Positions 8,286 through 17,277 of a stretch of 64,000 bases of DNA are shown piece after piece (position 1 is the stretch's first letter; each line of letters opens with the position of its first letter). The stretch is from Rariloculus sp965263005. GTDB taxonomy: Bacteria; Pseudomonadota; Gammaproteobacteria; Steroidobacterales; Rariloculaceae. The notes under the pieces are model-generated. The model ran no database searches. It saw nothing but the letters and a program-made list of their open reading frames with translations, and was not told where the DNA came from. Location: contig NZ_OZ253579.1 in the NCBI RefSeq assembly GCF_965263005.1, forward strand, positions 3,658,001 to 3,722,000, read 5' to 3'. The translations under genes were made by a program, and so were the position numbers.

Positions 8286-9488
8286 TCAGGCGATCATCAC
8301 GGTTCTCGGGAACTGTTCGTTGTTCTCCCAGCGAGTCGGCTTCTCCGGCATCTGATCGGCTGTCGGCTGGACCTCGCCGTTGACGTCGGTCACTCGCGAG
8401 ACAATCGTGTGCTCGCCCGGCGAGGCATCGGTCCAGCGATAGGTGAAGAGCTTCCAGGAGTATCTGGTCGATTCCGGATCGATCTCGGCCTGTTGCCACG
8501 GGCCGTCGTCGATCATGACCTCGACCGAACTCAGCGGCGTACCGTCGTTCAGGACAAAGCCCATGATCGTATGCCCGCCGTCGTCACGCGTGACGCGGAT
8601 GATCGAGGACTTGATCCTTATCTTCGTGACGGAGCGCTCTTCCCATCGCTCCACGCCGCCGACCTCGCGCCGGCTCAACGTGACGTAATCGCGCGCCATG
8701 AAACGTCCCATGTAGCGGCGATCCTGGACATGAATATGATCGAGCCATTTCACGTTCGAGACGCCATACCAGCCCGGCACGAGGAGCCTGAGCGGCGCGC
8801 CGTGATAAAGCGGCAGCGGTTCGCCGTTCATCTCGTAGGCCAGCATGACTTCGAGGCTCATCGCATCGGTGAAATGCAGACTGCGGCCGAAGGCCTGCTC
8901 GACCTCGACTTCGCGGATGGTCTCGGTACCCGTATCGGCAGCGTAGAAGACGATCTCGATACCGCCGCTTTGCAGGCCCGCCTCGGACAGCAGATCGCCA
9001 AGGCTGATTCCGCCCCAGCGGGCATTGCCGATCAGGCCTTGAAATATGCCGGCCCGGTTGCCGCCGCATTCGAAACCGGCGTCGATCTCGACCTTGGGAC
9101 GCGCCTTGATCTCGGCAAGACTGAATTCCATCGGATTGTCGACCATGCCCGTGATCCGCAGACGGTATTCCTCCTCGGCAATGACGGGCTGGTTGTAGTG
9201 CTGCACGATGTAGAAGTCGTCGTTCGGCGTGTAGAAAGTGTCGATGTTGCGGGTATCGAGAAAATGAATGCCGCCGGGCGTCACCGGAGGCGCCATGAAC
9301 CCCTCGGGCACATCGGTGAACGGCACGAGTTCCTCATTCTGAGCCAGCGCCAGCCTGGACCAGAACGGCATGCCGGCCGTGGCCGCGATTCCGCCCAAGG
9401 CCATGCCGCCCTTGAGAACGGTACGTCTCGATTGCTCTGTTTGTTCCGGCATAGCTTCGGGCGCCGCTTTGGGCGTTGCTTTAGACAT
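8286..9488 (-). CDS. Sulfite-oxidase-like molybdopterin enzyme (SorA/SoxC type)
   Basis: A 400-residue periplasmic molybdenum enzyme with a Tat signal (SRRTVLKGG at about 20-28, cleavage near LALAQ). The molybdopterin domain contains FECGGNR with the molybdenum-ligating Cys141, and HGAPLRLLVPGWYG and VKWLDHI typical of sulfite oxidases. The C-terminal part is the Ig-like dimerisation domain (SVEVMIDDGPW, FTYRW). The next gene on this strand is the aldo/keto-reductase-like one; the one before it is a cytochrome c, the usual electron acceptor in SorAB or SoxCD pairs. Sulfite is the likeliest substrate, but related proteins act on other compounds, so the substrate is inference. Confidence 0.9.
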   Translation of the reverse strand: MSKATPKAAPEAMPEQTEQSRRTVLKGGMALGGIAATAGMPFWSRLALAQNEELVPFTDVPEGFMAPPVTPGGIHFLDTRNIDTFYTPNDDFYIVQHYNQPVIAEEEYRLRITGMVDNPMEFSLAEIKARPKVEIDAGFECGGNRAGIFQGLIGNARWGGISLGDLLSEAGLQSGGIEIVFYAADTGTETIREVEVEQAFGRSLHFTDAMSLEVMLAYEMNGEPLPLYHGAPLRLLVPGWYGVSNVKWLDHIHVQDRRYMGRFMARDYVTLSRREVGGVERWEERSVTKIRIKSSIIRVTRDDGGHTIMGFVLNDGTPLSSVEVMIDDGPWQQAEIDPESTRYSWKLFTYRWTDASPGEHTIVSRVTDVNGEVQPTADQMPEKPTRWENNEQFPRTVMIA

Positions 9489-9588
9489 CGAACTCTTCCC
9501 CCGCTCGTGATTGCTTCGGCTGATTATTCAAGAGCGGTCGGATACAGTCAATACGGGGCAACCGTGCTGCCAGGCGCGCCGGGAAACG

Positions 9589-9667
9589 GCTGCCTGGCAG
9601 ACCGCGGCAAAGGCCCCGCCGCGTTCGACCGGCGAGGCGCCACGCGACACCTCGCCACGGCCAGCTA
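9589..9667. repeat. Degenerate copy (G) of the TAG-ended palindromic repeat
   Basis: Both ends resemble the repeat family: GGCAGACCGCGGCAAAGG on the left, and on the right GCCACGGCCAGCTA, a mutated form of GCCACGGGCTGCTA. The CTA at 9665-9667 is the TAG stop codon of the cytochrome c gene. The middle (GCCGCGTTCGACCGGCGAGG) matches the core of the long copies. Confidence 0.6.
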
Positions 9668-10003
9668 TTCTTCAAGGCTCGCGAGATACGCGGCGACATC
9701 CTCGATGGTCTGCCGGTCCGGCAGAACCTGTGCCATCGGCGCCATCTGCAAGCCGTAAATGTCGCCCGGATCGGTGCCGCGGACGCCGTCCTTGAAATTC
9801 TGGATCTGCCGAATCAGATACCATTCCTCACGCCCGGCCAACGCGGGCGCGTTCATCTCCTGCATCCCCTCGCCGTTCGGCCCATGACAGATTGCGCAGA
9901 CGGCGTAAAAGCCCTTGCCGCGCTCCGCATCGCCCGCGGCCCAGGCGCTGCCGGCGAGTAACGCCAGCAGTGCAGCCACCGCCGAAATCAACGTCAGTTT
10001 CAT
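9665..10003 (-). CDS. Small periplasmic cytochrome c
   Basis: A 112-residue class I cytochrome c. A Sec signal ends at about residue 22 (SAWA), followed by one haem-attachment motif CAICH (36-40) and, near the C terminus, methionines in QMAPMAQVLP, one of which is the likely sixth haem ligand. Such proteins carry electrons from periplasmic dehydrogenases to the respiratory chain. Its position just upstream of the sulfite-oxidase-like gene suggests it is that enzyme's acceptor. Start set by AAGGAG 10 bases before the ATG at 10003. The stop TAG is part of a degenerate palindromic repeat. Confidence 0.9.
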   Translation of the reverse strand: MKLTLISAVAALLALLAGSAWAAGDAERGKGFYAVCAICHGPNGEGMQEMNAPALAGREEWYLIRQIQNFKDGVRGTDPGDIYGLQMAPMAQVLPDRQTIEDVAAYLASLEE

Positions 10004-10017
10004 AGGCCGCACTCTCC

Positions 10018-11037
10018 TTAGAACGTCGCGAGCGGATTGATCGGCGAGCCGGTTCCGCCGACGATCGGCAGCGGCGCAGCCGTCAGCAGGAACTCCCACC
10101 GGTCAAGCTCTGCGGCCGTCTCTGCGAGCGCCTCGAGATCGAGGTTGTCGAAGAGATTGATCCCGAGATGGAGCAGCGCAAAATCGTGGATGGCTCCGGG
10201 CAGGTTCGATGGCGACACGTAGTGAGGATGGTCGCTGCCCATGATCGCGATATCCCGCTCCTTGAGCCACGGGATGACCGAAGGATGCAGTCCCGCCGAC
10301 CGGCCACCTTCGGACCGGCCGCGCAGCCATGGACCCTCGACCGCACGCCGCGCCCAGACGCCCGTGCGCACGAAAAGCGCGTCTCCCGGCCCGACGCGGG
10401 CACCTGCCTGCGCCTCCCAGGCCTCCAGGTCCTCGATATAGATCGGCGTGCCGGGCTCGAGGTAGGGGACGCCCTTGAGCCGCGGAATATCGATGAGCAC
10501 GCCGCGCGTGAAAACGCCGTTCTTGATGTTGTGGATCGACTGCTTCGGGTGCCCGTTGGCGATGACCTCGTCCGGATCGGGCCGGTAGCCGTTGTAGAAG
10601 ACACCGTCGTCGTTGACGTGGCCGAGCGCATCGAGGTGGCTGTGCGTGATGCCGTGGTAGCTGACGGCGAGCCGGTCAGAGGCGATGCTCGTCATCTCGT
10701 GCTGCCACGGGTTCGGGTTATCGACGGCCTCGACCGTGTCCGCGTCGGCGGCGAGCGACACCGAAATCCCCTCGGTCACGAGCGCCGCGGCCTCGCGCCG
10801 CTTCGCGGGCGTGATCAGGTTCAGTGTCCCGATCTCGTCGTCGTCTCCCCAGCGCCCCCAGTTGGACAGCTCCGTCTTCCAGCCCTCAAGGACGGCGGGG
10901 TCGAGATCGCGATCGACGTCGGGACGATCGGCGGGGGGCACAGGCGCCTGCGACAGCGCCGATACGGAGGTCAGCACTACCGCCAGCAGCAAGGCCGCGA
11001 GAGCCGGGATCGTAGTCATCATGCGGCTATTGTTCAT
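10018..11037 (-). CDS. Secreted cyclase-family metal-dependent hydrolase
   Basis: A 339-residue protein with a Sec signal (cleavage after SALSQA). It belongs to the cyclase/kynurenine-formamidase family (PF04199 type), which hydrolyses amides, lactones or esters using a metal. The metal motif is HGITHSHLDALGH, followed by FYNG; a second histidine motif (GSDHPHYV) lies near the C terminus. At about 340 residues it is longer than KynB (about 210), like other exported members. Its TAA stop precedes the cytochrome c start by 14 bases, so they are probably co-transcribed. The substrate cannot be told from sequence. A second exported cyclase is at 33671-34687. Confidence 0.88.
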   Translation of the reverse strand: MNNSRMMTTIPALAALLLAVVLTSVSALSQAPVPPADRPDVDRDLDPAVLEGWKTELSNWGRWGDDDEIGTLNLITPAKRREAAALVTEGISVSLAADADTVEAVDNPNPWQHEMTSIASDRLAVSYHGITHSHLDALGHVNDDGVFYNGYRPDPDEVIANGHPKQSIHNIKNGVFTRGVLIDIPRLKGVPYLEPGTPIYIEDLEAWEAQAGARVGPGDALFVRTGVWARRAVEGPWLRGRSEGGRSAGLHPSVIPWLKERDIAIMGSDHPHYVSPSNLPGAIHDFALLHLGINLFDNLDLEALAETAAELDRWEFLLTAAPLPIVGGTGSPINPLATF

Positions 11038-11092
11038 GTCGTGTTCTCCATCGAGGTCGTACCGGTCAACCCCGCTACCTTATACTGAATCG

Positions 11093-12472
11093 ATGAAGAC
11101 TGGCGATACGCTCGAACTCGAGTTCGAGAGCGAGCGGAAGGTCCTTTCGGTTTCGAATCTGAACCGCGAAGCGCGCCTGCTCGTCGAGGGCGGGTTTGGC
11201 TCGGTCTGGGTAGAAGGCGAGATTTCGAATCTCGCCCGGCCGTCGTCGGGCCACATGTACTGGACCTTGAAGGACGCCCGGGCCCAGGTGCGTTGCGCGA
11301 TGTTCCGGCAATCCGCCGTGCGCCTCAGGGTCGCCATCGAAAACGGACAGCAGGTGCTCGTCCGTGCGCGCGTCAGCATCTACGAGACGCGCGGCGAATT
11401 TCAGCTCATCGCGGATTACCTTGAGGAAGCCGGCGAAGGCGTGCTGCTGCGGCGGTTCGAGGAACTCAAGCGCAAGCTCGCGGCGGAAGGCCTGTTCGAC
11501 GCAGAACGCAAACGGGCGATACCGAGCCTGCCGGTCAGGATCGGCGTCGTGACCTCGCCGACCGGAGCGGCTATCCGGGACGTGCTCATCGCGCTCACGC
11601 GGCGGTTTCCCGCAACGTCGGTGCTGATCTATCCGACGAGCGTGCAGGGCCAGGGCGCGGCCGAGGAGATCAGCCGGGCGCTCCGCCTCGCCGACGAGCG
11701 CGCCGAGTGCGATGTCGTGATCCTGACCCGGGGCGGCGGCTCGCTCGAGGATCTGTGGGCTTTCAACGAGGAGATCGTGGCTCGCGCGATCGACGCGATG
11801 ACGATTCCCGTCATCGTGGGTGTCGGCCATGAGATCGACTTCACGATCGCCGACTTCGTCGCCGACGTCCGGGCGCCGACGCCGTCGCAAGCTGCCGAGC
11901 TTGCAGTGCCTGAGCAATCCGAGATCGTCGCGCGCCTGAACCGTTATGCGGATCAGCTACGCCGCGGCGTGACACGCAGGGTCGCCGACGAGACACGCAG
12001 GCTCGACGCGTTGTCGCACCGGCTCTACCAGGCCCACCCCGGCGTCGCGGTACGCTCGCGGCACCAGCGCCTCGACGAGCTTGAGGCGCGGCTGCGCCGC
12101 GGCATCGAGCGCGCCGTTGCCGTGCGCAGAGTGCGTCTGGCTCAAGTCGCGGCTCGCGTCGCGGCCGCCAATCCCCGCCATCGCGTTGCGCTTGCGCGCC
12201 AACGTTGGGATCGGGCCAACGAGCATCTCGGCCGCGCAATCAGGGCGAATGTCGCGCACTTTGGCAATCGCCTGACGCTCGCCGACCGTGCTCTGACTTC
12301 GCTGAGCCCCCTGGCGACGCTCGAGCGCGGCTACGCCATCGTCTCGCGCCGGGACGACGGCTCCGTCGTGACCGACAGCGGTACGATCGAGCGCGGTACG
12401 GGCATCGACCTCGCGCTCGCCCGGGGCCGGCTCGCGGCGACGGTCGACAGCAGCGATCCACCCGAGGATTGA
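11093..12472 (+). CDS. xseA: Exodeoxyribonuclease VII large subunit
   Basis: Catalytic subunit of the single-strand DNA exonuclease ExoVII (partner XseB is not in the window). The 459-residue protein has an N-terminal OB-fold (VSNLNREARLLVEGGFGSVW, then SGHMYWTLKD), the nuclease core with GVVTSPTGAAIRD and ILTRGGGSLEDLWAFNEE, and GVGHEIDFTIAD. A long basic coiled-coil region and a C-terminal segment with ATLERGYAIV follow. The ATG at 11093 gives the usual length; the frame is open further upstream but antisense to the cyclase gene. A TATACT -10-like box at 11081-11086 lies very close to the start. Confidence 0.96.
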   Translation: MKTGDTLELEFESERKVLSVSNLNREARLLVEGGFGSVWVEGEISNLARPSSGHMYWTLKDARAQVRCAMFRQSAVRLRVAIENGQQVLVRARVSIYETRGEFQLIADYLEEAGEGVLLRRFEELKRKLAAEGLFDAERKRAIPSLPVRIGVVTSPTGAAIRDVLIALTRRFPATSVLIYPTSVQGQGAAEEISRALRLADERAECDVVILTRGGGSLEDLWAFNEEIVARAIDAMTIPVIVGVGHEIDFTIADFVADVRAPTPSQAAELAVPEQSEIVARLNRYADQLRRGVTRRVADETRRLDALSHRLYQAHPGVAVRSRHQRLDELEARLRRGIERAVAVRRVRLAQVAARVAAANPRHRVALARQRWDRANEHLGRAIRANVAHFGNRLTLADRALTSLSPLATLERGYAIVSRRDDGSVVTDSGTIERGTGIDLALARGRLAATVDSSDPPED

Positions 12473-12619
12473 CCTGGCACAAAAGGGATCAGACCGAGTC
12501 CGGCCGCTGGTTGCGTACCCTCCCCGCCAGCATCCCCGCCGGCGAGGGTTTCAGGAGCGCGGCAGCTCGCCTCGCGTCGCCCTGGTGGCAGGGAAAAGCG
12601 GCCTGACTCGGGCCATTCG

Positions 12620-13711
12620 TCAGGCGAAGAAGCCGGCGATCACCGGGCGGTAGCTATCCATGTCAACGAGAAAGGAATCGTGGCCCTGCAGCGAATCGAG
12701 CTCCACGAATCGCACGTCGCGTCCGACGCCGGACAGCCCGTCGACGAGGTCGTGCTGCTGGTGCATCGGATAGAGAAAGTCCGTCGTCACGCCGACCACG
12801 AGAACGCGTTCGGTGCTGATCTTGGCAAGCCCGGCTTCTACGGAACCGCCGTGATCGGCGACATCGAACAGGTCGCTCGCACGCGACAGGTAAAGGTAAC
12901 AATTCGGGTCGAACTGCCCGATGAATTTGTTCGCGTGATGCTCGAGATAGGACTCGACCAGGAACGCGATGCCGAACGGATCGCCGCCAGCATGTTCCGA
13001 GGAAACGCGCTCGCGGCCAAACCGCTGCCGCCATTCCTCGGCAGACCGATAAGTGATCATGCCGAGCTTGCGCGCGAGCCGCATTCCCGTCAGCGGCACG
13101 GTATCGCGAGGATAGTTACCGTCCTGCCAATCGGGGTCGCGGCGGATCATTTCGCGCTGCAGAGAACGCAAGGCGATCGAGAACGGCAGTGCGCGAGGCC
13201 CCGTGGACATGAGGATGAGGCCCTCGGACAGGCCCGGGAACAGGATCTCGAAAGCCAACGCCGTCATACCGCCCATCGAGGGACCGACGATCGCCCGGAG
13301 CCTGTCGATGCCGAGATGTCGCAGCACCTCGTAGGCGCCGCGGGCGACATCCTCGAGCGACAAGGTGGGAAACTGCAAGCGATAAATGCCGCCGGTGAGC
13401 GGATTGACCGATGCGGGTCCCGTGGAACCGAAACAACTGCCGAGCGAATTGACGCAGATGACGAAATAGCGGCGCGTGTCGATCGGCAGGCCCGGACCGA
13501 CGATCTCCTCCCACCAGCCCGGCGTCGGGTCCAGCGCGCACGACGCGGCATGGGCCGACGGTGAAAGCCCGGTAAAGAGCAGCACAGCATTGCCGCGCGC
13601 GGCGTCGAGCTGTCCCCAGGTCTCAAAGGCGATCGTCGGATTGACGAGCACGCCGCCCCGGTTCATCGGAAACTCGCCGTCGACGACGACTTCTTGGCGC
13701 GCGCTCGACAT
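12620..13711 (-). CDS. metX: MetX-family homoserine/serine O-acyltransferase
   Basis: A 363-residue alpha/beta-hydrolase-fold acyltransferase. The nucleophile elbow is GPSMGGM (serine nucleophile), and the acid and histidine lie in VVGVTTDFLYP and LQGHDSFLVD. Family members acylate homoserine for methionine synthesis. In this one the conserved region reads NSLGSCFGSTGPAS, where classical homoserine acetyltransferases usually have NPLGGC. MetX-like enzymes of some Gammaproteobacteria use succinyl-CoA or serine instead, so acetyl versus succinyl and homoserine versus serine remain open. It is monocistronic, convergent with xseA; the start is the first ATG. Confidence 0.88.
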   Translation of the reverse strand: MSSARQEVVVDGEFPMNRGGVLVNPTIAFETWGQLDAARGNAVLLFTGLSPSAHAASCALDPTPGWWEEIVGPGLPIDTRRYFVICVNSLGSCFGSTGPASVNPLTGGIYRLQFPTLSLEDVARGAYEVLRHLGIDRLRAIVGPSMGGMTALAFEILFPGLSEGLILMSTGPRALPFSIALRSLQREMIRRDPDWQDGNYPRDTVPLTGMRLARKLGMITYRSAEEWRQRFGRERVSSEHAGGDPFGIAFLVESYLEHHANKFIGQFDPNCYLYLSRASDLFDVADHGGSVEAGLAKISTERVLVVGVTTDFLYPMHQQHDLVDGLSGVGRDVRFVELDSLQGHDSFLVDMDSYRPVIAGFFA

Positions 13712-13773
13712 GGATCAATTCCTCTGGCTAAGCTCAACGTGCGGCAGTGTAAGGTTCATGCCGGGACGGGGCA

Positions 13774-13935
13774 TAGCAGCCCGTGGCAAGAATCCCCCTG
13801 CATTCGACCGGCGATGCATCCCGGTTGACTGCGTTGCTCGTCGGTCGAATATACCCAATATTCTCCCTCCTCGCGCCTTGCCGGCCGGGCGCCTCGCCGA
13901 TCTCGGTGCGACGCGGGACCTTTGCCGCGGGCTGC
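13774..13935. repeat. Long copy (A) of the TAG-ended palindromic repeat
   Basis: A 162-base element between the metX start and the der stop. Its left end is TAGCAGCCCGTGGCAAGAAT and its right end CCTTTGCCGCGGGCTGC, imperfect inverted repeats. The core contains TGCATTCGACCGGCGATGCA and CTCCTCGCGCCTTGCCGGCC. Same orientation as copy B (21876), opposite to copy E (50173). This copy does not touch a stop codon. Confidence 0.85.
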
Positions 13936-13974
13936 GGGTTTCTCGTCATGTGAATCGTTCACGGCGAAATGCAA

Positions 13975-15369
13975 TCAGCGCCCGCGGCGCGCATGCCGGA
14001 TGACCCGTTTGCGCCGCTTGAGCTGACGCGGAGTCAGCACGTTGCGTCGGCCCGAGAACGGATTGTCGCCGCTCTTGAGCTCAATCCTGACCGGCGTGCC
14101 TTCGAGTCCGAGCGCCTTGCGGAAGCTGTTCTCGAGATAGCGGCGGTAGTGCGTGGGCAGCCGTGCGGCCTGACTGCCGTGAACAACGATGAGCGGCGGA
14201 TAACGGCCACCCTGATGCGCAAAGCGCAGCCGCACCTGCCGGCCTCGGACGATGGGTGGTGGATGAGCCTCGATCGCTTGTTCCAGGACCGCGTTCAGCC
14301 GTGACGTCGCGAATCCCGCACCGGCCGCCTCGTAGGCCGTAAACGCGCTACGGATCACCTCTGGGATGCGGCTGCCGTGGAGTGCCGAGAGATATACGAC
14401 GCGCGCGAACGGCACGAAGTCGATCTGCCGGTCGACCTGCGATTCGGTACGGCGCCGCTGGCCCATCGTCAGGCCGTCCCATTTGTTGACGCCGATCACG
14501 AGTGCGCGGCCGCGATCGACGACGAGCCCGATCAAACGCAGGTCCTGATCGGTCACCCCTTCGCGCGCGTCGAGCAGAACCACGGCGACTCCAGCGGTCT
14601 CGATCGCCTGAAGACTCTGCACGACGCTGAACTTCTCGATGGCATCGCTGACCTTCGCCCGGCGGCGAATCCCGGCCGTGTCGATCAGCGTGAATGTCCT
14701 CCCACCGCGCTCGCACGGCACAAAGATGCTGTCGCGCGTCGTGCCCGGCACCGGCGAAGTGATGAGCCGCTCGCTGCCGAGCAGCGTATTGATCAACGTG
14801 GACTTGCCGACGTTCGGCCGGCCGACAACAGCGAGCTTGGGATCCGCGAACCGAGGCGCGTCCCCGGCTTCGCTCGCCTCGAACGGCGCCAGCACCCGGT
14901 CGAGCAGCCGCTTCAAACCGTGGCCGTGCAGCGCGGCAATCCGGACCGGCGCGCCGAGACCGAAACAGTAAAACTCGGCCTCCGCAAGCTCGTGCGCCAC
15001 GCCCTCAGCTTTGTTCACGGCAACGGTGACGGGCTTACCGGACCGGCGCAGTTGCGCCGCGATACGCTCATCGGCTGCCGTGACACTCTCCCGGTAATCG
15101 ACGACCAGCACGACCAGATCCGCCTCCTCAAGCGCGGATCCGACTTGCCGCTCGATGCCCGATTCGATCTCGGCGCTTGCGCTCGCGCCCAGGCCGCCGG
15201 TGTCGATGACGATATAGCTTTGGCCGTCGCGCCGGCCGAAACCGTAGCGGCGGTCCCGTGTAACCCCCGGAAAATCCGCGACGAGCGCGTCCCTTGAGCG
15301 GGTCAGTTGGTTGAACAGCGTCGACTTGCCGACGTTTGGCCGGCCGACGAGCGCCACAGCGGGCAACAT
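13975..15369 (-). CDS. der: Ribosome assembly GTPase Der (EngA)
   Basis: Essential GTPase for maturation of the 50S subunit. The 464-residue protein has two GTPase domains in tandem, each with its own P-loop (GRPNVGKSTLFN and GRPNVGKSTLIN), switch G3 motifs DTGG and DTAG, and base-recognition motifs NKAE and NKWD. A C-terminal KH-like domain ends in a basic tail (KRRKRVIRHARRGR). The ATG at 15369 gives MLPAVALVGRPN as in other Der proteins; a GTG two codons upstream is possible but less well placed after AGGACGG. It is the last gene of the bamB-der group, 18 bases after the bamB stop. Confidence 0.96.
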   Translation of the reverse strand: MLPAVALVGRPNVGKSTLFNQLTRSRDALVADFPGVTRDRRYGFGRRDGQSYIVIDTGGLGASASAEIESGIERQVGSALEEADLVVLVVDYRESVTAADERIAAQLRRSGKPVTVAVNKAEGVAHELAEAEFYCFGLGAPVRIAALHGHGLKRLLDRVLAPFEASEAGDAPRFADPKLAVVGRPNVGKSTLINTLLGSERLITSPVPGTTRDSIFVPCERGGRTFTLIDTAGIRRRAKVSDAIEKFSVVQSLQAIETAGVAVVLLDAREGVTDQDLRLIGLVVDRGRALVIGVNKWDGLTMGQRRRTESQVDRQIDFVPFARVVYLSALHGSRIPEVIRSAFTAYEAAGAGFATSRLNAVLEQAIEAHPPPIVRGRQVRLRFAHQGGRYPPLIVVHGSQAARLPTHYRRYLENSFRKALGLEGTPVRIELKSGDNPFSGRRNVLTPRQLKRRKRVIRHARRGR

Positions 15370-15387
15370 GAGCACACCGTCCTAAAC

Positions 15388-16554
15388 TCAACCGGACTCG
15401 TTGACAACCTCGAACGCGGCGACCGACCCATCGTCGGCCTGAACGTAGAGGTTGAGGCCGGAAACGAGCGGCGCGCCGATGATCCGGTCGGACGCGGCGC
15501 GCGTCCGGGCCAGAAAGCGGCCGTCATTCGGATCGAGCCAATGCAGATAGCCTTCGAAGTCACCGACGACTACCGCTTGACCGTAGCGCGTAGGGGCTGT
15601 CACGTCGCGCAGGCGCAGCGCCTCCTGGCTCCAGATCTGCGTGCCGGTTTGCCGATCGATCGCGACGACCGCGTCGACATCGCTCGTGACATACACATTG
15701 TTCAAATCGACGCCGAGCCCAGCGTACGAAGACATCTCCTGCTGCCAGATCACGATCCCGTTGCGCAGGTCGATGCCGAGCGCGCGGCCCTGATAGCTGA
15801 CCGTATAGACATCGTTGCCGACGACCTGCAGACCTGCGCTTACGTCGACGAGCCGCTCGAGCTCGTTGCGGCCTGCTGGATTGGCAACCTGCAGTTCCCA
15901 AAGCCGTTCGCCGCTCGACAGGTCATAGGCACCCACGCGGCCGTTGGAAAATCCGCTGATGACAATCGAACCGGCGATGTACGGCGCCGTATTGCCGCGT
16001 AACGTGAGCGCCGGCAGCGATTGCTCGACAGACCATATCGGACTCCCGTCCTCGCTCGACACTCCGCGCAAGCGTCCGTCGACCGAGCGGAATACGACGA
16101 CATTCGGCGTCACGGCCGGCGGCGCGAGCACTTCGCTGCCGACGGCCACCCGCCAGCGCTCCTCGCCGTTGGTCGCATCCAGCGCGAGCAGCTCGCCGTC
16201 GTTCGTACCGAACACGAGCACACCGGCGCCGAATCCGGGGCCGGAGGAGAGCGGCAACTCCGTCTCTACCGACCACTGGCTGCGGCCCGTCTCGGCATCG
16301 AGGGACTCAACGCTGCCGTCGTGGGCGCCTGCATAGATTCGCGTGCCGTCGGTCGCGGGCCTCAATCCGAGCCTGAGCCGTTCCGTCGCGCTGCCGATCC
16401 TGGTGCTCCAGACCCTGCGCACGCGCAGCGAACTGTCGAAGGCCGTGAGCTCCGCGGGCTGCTCCACCGTGTCATCGCCGCCCCCGAACACTCCGCAGCC
16501 GCCGAGACCGAGCAAAGCGACCGGCATGATCAGCATGATCGGCAGTTTGTTCAT
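15388..16554 (-). CDS. bamB: Outer membrane protein assembly factor BamB
   Basis: Lipoprotein of the BAM complex, which folds beta-barrels into the outer membrane. The 388-residue protein has a lipobox (LLGLGGC, Cys20) and then a PQQ-type beta-propeller with repeated G-x-x-x-x-LDA-x-x-G-x-x-x-W blades, e.g. SLDAETGRSQWSVE, ALDATNGEERWRV and AIDRQTGTQIWSQE. Length is as in E. coli (392). The start overlaps the stop of the yfgM-like gene by 4 bases. The order yfgM-bamB-der is the standard gammaproteobacterial one. Confidence 0.96.
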   Translation of the reverse strand: MNKLPIMLIMPVALLGLGGCGVFGGGDDTVEQPAELTAFDSSLRVRRVWSTRIGSATERLRLGLRPATDGTRIYAGAHDGSVESLDAETGRSQWSVETELPLSSGPGFGAGVLVFGTNDGELLALDATNGEERWRVAVGSEVLAPPAVTPNVVVFRSVDGRLRGVSSEDGSPIWSVEQSLPALTLRGNTAPYIAGSIVISGFSNGRVGAYDLSSGERLWELQVANPAGRNELERLVDVSAGLQVVGNDVYTVSYQGRALGIDLRNGIVIWQQEMSSYAGLGVDLNNVYVTSDVDAVVAIDRQTGTQIWSQEALRLRDVTAPTRYGQAVVVGDFEGYLHWLDPNDGRFLARTRAASDRIIGAPLVSGLNLYVQADDGSVAAFEVVNESG

Positions 16555-17210
16555 TCGCCGCCCTCCTGCGCCGTGCTGGCCGTCGGCGACGGCTCCAGAT
16601 CATTGAGCTTCATGAGAACGAAATTGCGGTCCAGATTCTCGAACCCGGGCTCGGTCAACGCCCGTTCGTAAGCTTCGCGCGCCGCATCGGTTTCGCCCAG
16701 TGCGATGTGGATGTCGCCCAGGATTTCATTGATACGCGCCGCGAATCGCCCGGGTTCAACGATGCTGAGAACGTCCATGGCTTCGTCGTACGCCTCACGG
16801 TAGGCAAGCACGCGCGCGAGCCGCACGCGCGCGATCAGGGCGAGTTCGTCGTCGCTGCTCGTTGTCATCACGCGGCGAAGCTCTTCAGCCGCGCGCTCCG
16901 GATCGCTGATCAGCACGTCGCGCGCCATCAACAGACCGGCGTAGTGGGTGTATGGGCTGTCGGGATGTTCCGTGCGCAGCAGTTGGAGCATCCGCTCGGC
17001 GTCCTGGCTGTCGTCCTCGACGGCCTGCTGCAGGCCGACATACAGATCCGCAGCCTCTTCGGCGAGCGCCTGCTCGCGCGCCTGATACTGGTTCCAGCCG
17101 AAATAGCCGAGTGCCGCAAAGGCCACCCCGCCGACGAGATACCAGCCGTATTCGCGCCACCATTCCCTGAACAGCTCGAGCTGCTCTTTCTCCGTCCGAT
17201 ACTCGTTCAC
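16551..17210 (-). CDS. yfgM: YfgM-like Sec-associated TPR membrane protein
   Basis: A 219-residue protein with a short cytosolic tip (NEYRTEKEQLELFREWW), one transmembrane helix (YLVGGVAFAALGYFGW) and a periplasmic tetratricopeptide domain (ARINEILGDIHIALGETDAA). In E. coli YfgM associates with SecYEG and hands substrates to periplasmic chaperones. The frame opens upstream from a TTG at 17273. The GTG at 17210 was chosen because it is preceded by GGAGCAAGGC and gives the family N terminus. Genes before and after (hisS, bamB) are as expected for yfgM. Confidence 0.85.
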   Translation of the reverse strand: MNEYRTEKEQLELFREWWREYGWYLVGGVAFAALGYFGWNQYQAREQALAEEAADLYVGLQQAVEDDSQDAERMLQLLRTEHPDSPYTHYAGLLMARDVLISDPERAAEELRRVMTTSSDDELALIARVRLARVLAYREAYDEAMDVLSIVEPGRFAARINEILGDIHIALGETDAAREAYERALTEPGFENLDRNFVLMKLNDLEPSPTASTAQEGGE

Positions 17211-17277
17211 GCCTTGCTCCGCACTGTCTTTCCCAGGAACCGCCTCGACCGCTGCTCGGGCCGGGTCCGGCAATAGT

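Noticed and set aside
8199..9758. A 519-codon plus-strand frame opposite the sulfite-oxidase-like gene.
   Set aside because: No family motifs, and the opposite strand carries a convincing molybdoenzyme. Its end runs through a palindromic repeat.
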